Shown: positions 5,815 to 7,552 of the stretch, in pieces
Numbering within the stretch: the first letter of the stretch is position 1
Layout of the letters: each line of letters opens with the position of its first letter
NCBI GenBank assembly: GCA_024304875.1
Contig: JAMWZF010000055.1
Coordinates: 5,461 to 13,012, forward strand
Length of the DNA stretch: 7,552 bases
Reading direction: 5' to 3'
Origin: Paracoccaceae bacterium
GTDB taxonomy: Bacteria > Pseudomonadota > Alphaproteobacteria > Rhodobacterales > Rhodobacteraceae
The notes under the pieces: model-generated
The model's database searches: none
Told to the model about the DNA's origin: nothing
The model's input: the letters and a program-made list of their open reading frames with translations, nothing else
Translations under genes and position numbers: made by a program

Positions 5815-6624
5815 GTGGCACATATCATCGTCGTGGGCAACGAAAAGGGCGGCGCGGGCAAGTCCACCGTGTCGATGCATGTCGCCACCGCTCTCGCGCG
5901 GATGGGCCACAAGACCGGCACGCTCGACCTCGACCTGCGCCAGCAGTCGCTCGGCCGCTACATGCGCAACCGGCAGCGGTATTGCGAACGCGAGGGGCTC
6001 GACCTGCCGACGCCCACCTACCACGAACTGCCCGAGATCGACGCCAGCAGCCTCCGGCCCGGCGAGAACGCGCTGGACCAGCGCCTGTCCCTTGCCGTGG
6101 GCAGCCTGGAGCCGGACAACGACTTCATCCTGATCGATTGTCCCGGCAGCCACACCCGCCTGTCCCAGGTCGCCCATTCGCTGGCCGACACCCTGATCAC
6201 GCCCCTGAACGACAGTTTCATCGACTTCGACCTCCTGGCCCATACCGACCCCGAGGGAGAGGAGATCGAGGGGCCCTCGATCTATTCCGAGATGGTCTGG
6301 AGCGCCCGGCAGCTGCGGGCGCAGGCCGGCCTGAAGCCGATCGACTGGGTGGTGGTGCGCAACCGGCTGGGGGCGCAGAACATGGTGAACAAGCAGAAGA
6401 TGGAGAAGGCGCTGGAACGGCTGGCCAAACGCATCGGCTTTCGCACGGCGCCGGGGTTCAACGAGAGGGTCATCTTCCGCGAGCTGTTTCCCCGCGGGCT
6501 GACCCTGCTGGACCTGCGGGACATCGGGGTGAAAGGCCTCAACATCTCGAACGTGGCCGCGCGGCAGGAATTGCGCGAGTTGATCCGCGCCTTGCGGCTG
6601 CCGGATGTCGAGCCGGATTTCTGA
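5815..6624 (+). CDS. mipZ: MipZ-type division plane positioning ATPase (ParA/MinD superfamily)
   Basis: A 269-residue P-loop ATPase of the ParA/MinD group. In Caulobacter and relatives MipZ binds ParB and DNA near the chromosome origin, forms a polar gradient, and blocks FtsZ assembly away from midcell. Visible motifs are deviant Walker A KGGAGKST (11-18), with the signature lysine K11, A-prime motif LDLDLRQQS (37-45), and Walker B ILIDCPGS (105-112). The LDLDLRQ sequence, NEKGGAGKST onset and length (~270) separate MipZ from plasmid ParA and from MinD. There is no MinD-type membrane helix at the C-terminus (ends DVEPDF). I chose the GTG at 5815 because VAHIIVVGNEKGG begins directly with the first beta strand and AAGGGG (5801-5806) lies 8 bases upstream. 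In-frame extensions upstream, including GTG 5785, lack family character. The gene is divergent from rhlE and convergent, 3 bp apart, with the next gene. No parB is in the window. Confidence 0.92.
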   Translation: MAHIIVVGNEKGGAGKSTVSMHVATALARMGHKTGTLDLDLRQQSLGRYMRNRQRYCEREGLDLPTPTYHELPEIDASSLRPGENALDQRLSLAVGSLEPDNDFILIDCPGSHTRLSQVAHSLADTLITPLNDSFIDFDLLAHTDPEGEEIEGPSIYSEMVWSARQLRAQAGLKPIDWVVVRNRLGAQNMVNKQKMEKALERLAKRIGFRTAPGFNERVIFRELFPRGLTLLDLRDIGVKGLNISNVAARQELRELIRALRLPDVEPDF

Positions 6625-6627
6625 GCG

Positions 6628-7395
6628 TCAGACGGAGGCCCTGACCCGGCGCATGATCTTGGAGGGCCGCGCCTCGGCCTCGGCATCGTCGCGGGCCTCG
6701 GGCACCGGTTTCGGCCTGAAGTGCACGGCCGAGCGGACGAGGGCGTAAAGCCCGACCGCGCCGCCAATCCAGGCGAACAGCCCGAAGATCGAGGTCTCGA
6801 GCGGCCAGCTCGGGCCGTAGGCCGCGGCGCGGTCGCCTTCGAAGCTTTTCAGCACGGGCAGATCGGCCGGCACGTCGCTCCATTCGCCGCTGAAGACGTC
6901 GGCCAGGGGTCCCTGGATGTCGGCGATGGTCCCGACCATGCCGTTCAGCAGCAGGACCGGGCCGAAGTCGCCCTCGCCCTGGGCACCGGGTCCGAGATCG
7001 ACCGTGGCCGCCCCGCTGCCGGCCAATGGCTTGTCCTCGATCAGCAGCACGGCCCGGACGTCCATCTCGGTCGCGTCGGCGGCAAGGAGGGGGACCATGT
7101 AGGTCAGCGTGCGCTCCTCCGCGCCCTCCACCACGAAGGCCTGTTCCATCGAGGTCGCCATCTGCGCCTGAACCGTGACCTCGCCGTAGGGGTGGGCCTC
7201 GGTCGCCGCGCGGATCGCCTCGAGGGGGACAGCGGGCGGCGGCCCGGACAGCAGGGCATCCGCCTTGCTGAGGTTCGCCTCGTTCTCCTTGATCTGAAGG
7301 TAGATTCCGGTGCCGAAGATGCCGGCCGAGAGGATCGCCAGCACGAAGGGATTGAGGCCGAGGAAAGAGATTGCCAGTTTGAGGAACGCTTGCAT
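6628..7395 (-). CDS. Uncharacterised protein with two membrane segments
   Basis: I do not recognise this 255-residue protein. It has a hydrophobic helix near the N-terminus (about 15-35, within NPFVLAILSAGIFGTGIYL), a central soluble stretch (about 36-200) rich in Ala, Glu, Pro and Gly, a second helix (about 203-222, SIFGLFAWIGGAVGLYALV), and a charged tail (RPKPVPEARDDAEAEARPSK, then MRRVRASV). The likely topology puts the central domain in the periplasm and both ends in the cytoplasm; this is a prediction. No cysteines or enzyme motifs stand out. Start: ATG (complement of 7393-7395), with GAAGGA (complement of 7406-7411) at a rather long 10-base spacing. A TTG start at 7464 would add 23 polar residues before the helix and has no good ribosome site. 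Codon use is like its neighbours. It converges on mipZ with 3 bases between stop codons. Function is unknown. Confidence 0.75.
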   Translation of the reverse strand: MQAFLKLAISFLGLNPFVLAILSAGIFGTGIYLQIKENEANLSKADALLSGPPPAVPLEAIRAATEAHPYGEVTVQAQMATSMEQAFVVEGAEERTLTYMVPLLAADATEMDVRAVLLIEDKPLAGSGAATVDLGPGAQGEGDFGPVLLLNGMVGTIADIQGPLADVFSGEWSDVPADLPVLKSFEGDRAAAYGPSWPLETSIFGLFAWIGGAVGLYALVRSAVHFRPKPVPEARDDAEAEARPSKIMRRVRASV

Positions 7396-7411
7396 TCTGC
7401 CGATGTCCTTC

Positions 7412-7432
7412 AAGTTGGGTGTGCGCCAACTT
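7412..7432. promoter_or_regulatory. Hairpin abutting the Shine-Dalgarno of the unknown membrane protein
   Basis: AAGTTGG (7412-7418) and CCAACTT (7426-7432) form a perfect 7-bp inverted repeat with a 7-base loop. On the minus strand it ends directly at the GAAGGA (7406-7411) ahead of the membrane-protein gene, so it could limit ribosome access or be a protein-binding operator. On the + strand it is followed by TTT (7433-7435), extending the T-run of the right arm, and looks like a terminator, but no + strand gene lies upstream of it. Confidence 0.5.
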
Positions 7433-7494
7433 TTTCGACGAAATGCGGCAGACTCGCGGCACAAACGCGCCGAAGGGATGCCGGAGGCCGGCCG

Positions 7495-7508
7495 GGCGGA
7501 AATCCGCC
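7495..7508. terminator. Short GC hairpin between two minus-strand genes
   Basis: GGCGGA-AA-TCCGCC is a perfect inverted repeat (in practice a 5-bp stem with a 4-base loop). It lies about 19 bases downstream of a possible minus-strand stop codon at 7527-7529, where a terminator would be expected. There is no T-run, so it is a weak candidate. Confidence 0.3.
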
Positions 7509-7526
7509 AAACCGATTCGGGCGGCG

Positions 7527-7552
7527 TCAGACGGACTGGAGCGCGTCCACCC
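7527..7552 (-). CDS. Possible 3' end of a further minus-strand gene (partial)
   Basis: Reading in from the right edge on the minus strand, seven sense codons (V-D-A-L-Q-S-V) end at TGA (complement of 7527-7529), and a hairpin follows. The GC-rich codon third positions fit a real gene end. Seven codons are too few to identify a protein, and the fragment could be chance. Confidence 0.3.

Noticed and set aside
5457..5921. Minus-strand open frame across the rhlE-mipZ divergent region
   Set aside because: It overlaps the start regions of both flanking genes, lacks a ribosome site, and its translation looks like neither a domain nor a membrane protein.
6539..7510. Alternative minus-strand frame over the unknown membrane protein
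   Set aside because: Its product is Arg/Gly/Pro-rich with no membrane segments and runs into mipZ; the other frame gives coherent helices and a Shine-Dalgarno.
1..7552. CRISPR arrays, tRNA/rRNA genes, insertion-sequence ends, phage or toxin-antitoxin genes
   Set aside because: I looked for regularly spaced repeats, cloverleaf-like sequence, transposase motifs and small paired genes and saw none.

Overview
The window is a GC-rich stretch of chromosome, most likely from an alphaproteobacterium of the Rhodobacterales/Rhodobacteraceae type. This rests on the very high third-position GC, the cysteine-free L31 protein, a MipZ-type division ATPase with the LDLDLRQ signature, and an alphaproteobacterial-style chemoreceptor. 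This is inference from protein signatures; no database was searched.

Layout, left to right. (1) rplS (L19) and rpmE (L31) form a tight ribosomal-protein pair on the + strand, ending in a clear Rho-independent terminator. (2) A 603-residue chemoreceptor follows (Cache-type sensor, one or two HAMP units, cytoplasmic signalling hairpin), itself followed by a GC hairpin. (3) A thiopurine-methyltransferase family gene (tpm) comes next on the + strand. It converges on a minus-strand six-helix DUF4386-like membrane protein, and both stop codons lie inside the arms of one shared 10-bp inverted repeat. (4) Upstream of the DUF4386-like gene on the minus strand is a DEAD-box RNA helicase of the RhlE type with a Gly/Arg/Lys-rich tail. 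The 72-bp gap between them holds a palindrome in a promoter-like setting. (5) A 354-bp non-coding divergent region separates the helicase from mipZ on the + strand; it holds a GC-rich leader hairpin for the helicase and a plausible mipZ promoter. (6) mipZ converges, with only 3 bp between stop codons, on a minus-strand gene for an unrecognised protein with two membrane segments. The last ~25 bases may be the tail of another minus-strand gene.

The genes do not form one pathway. They cover translation (L19, L31), sensing and motility (chemoreceptor), RNA remodelling (RhlE), placement of the division plane (MipZ), and small-molecule methylation. There are no insertion sequences, phage genes, CRISPR arrays, tRNAs or rRNAs that I can see, and all main reading frames are intact. 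I found no convincing new multi-gene system. The most useful leads are the palindrome upstream of the DUF4386-like gene, the stop-codon-bearing bidirectional terminator and its partial repeat, the hairpin abutting the Shine-Dalgarno of the unknown membrane protein, and that protein itself.
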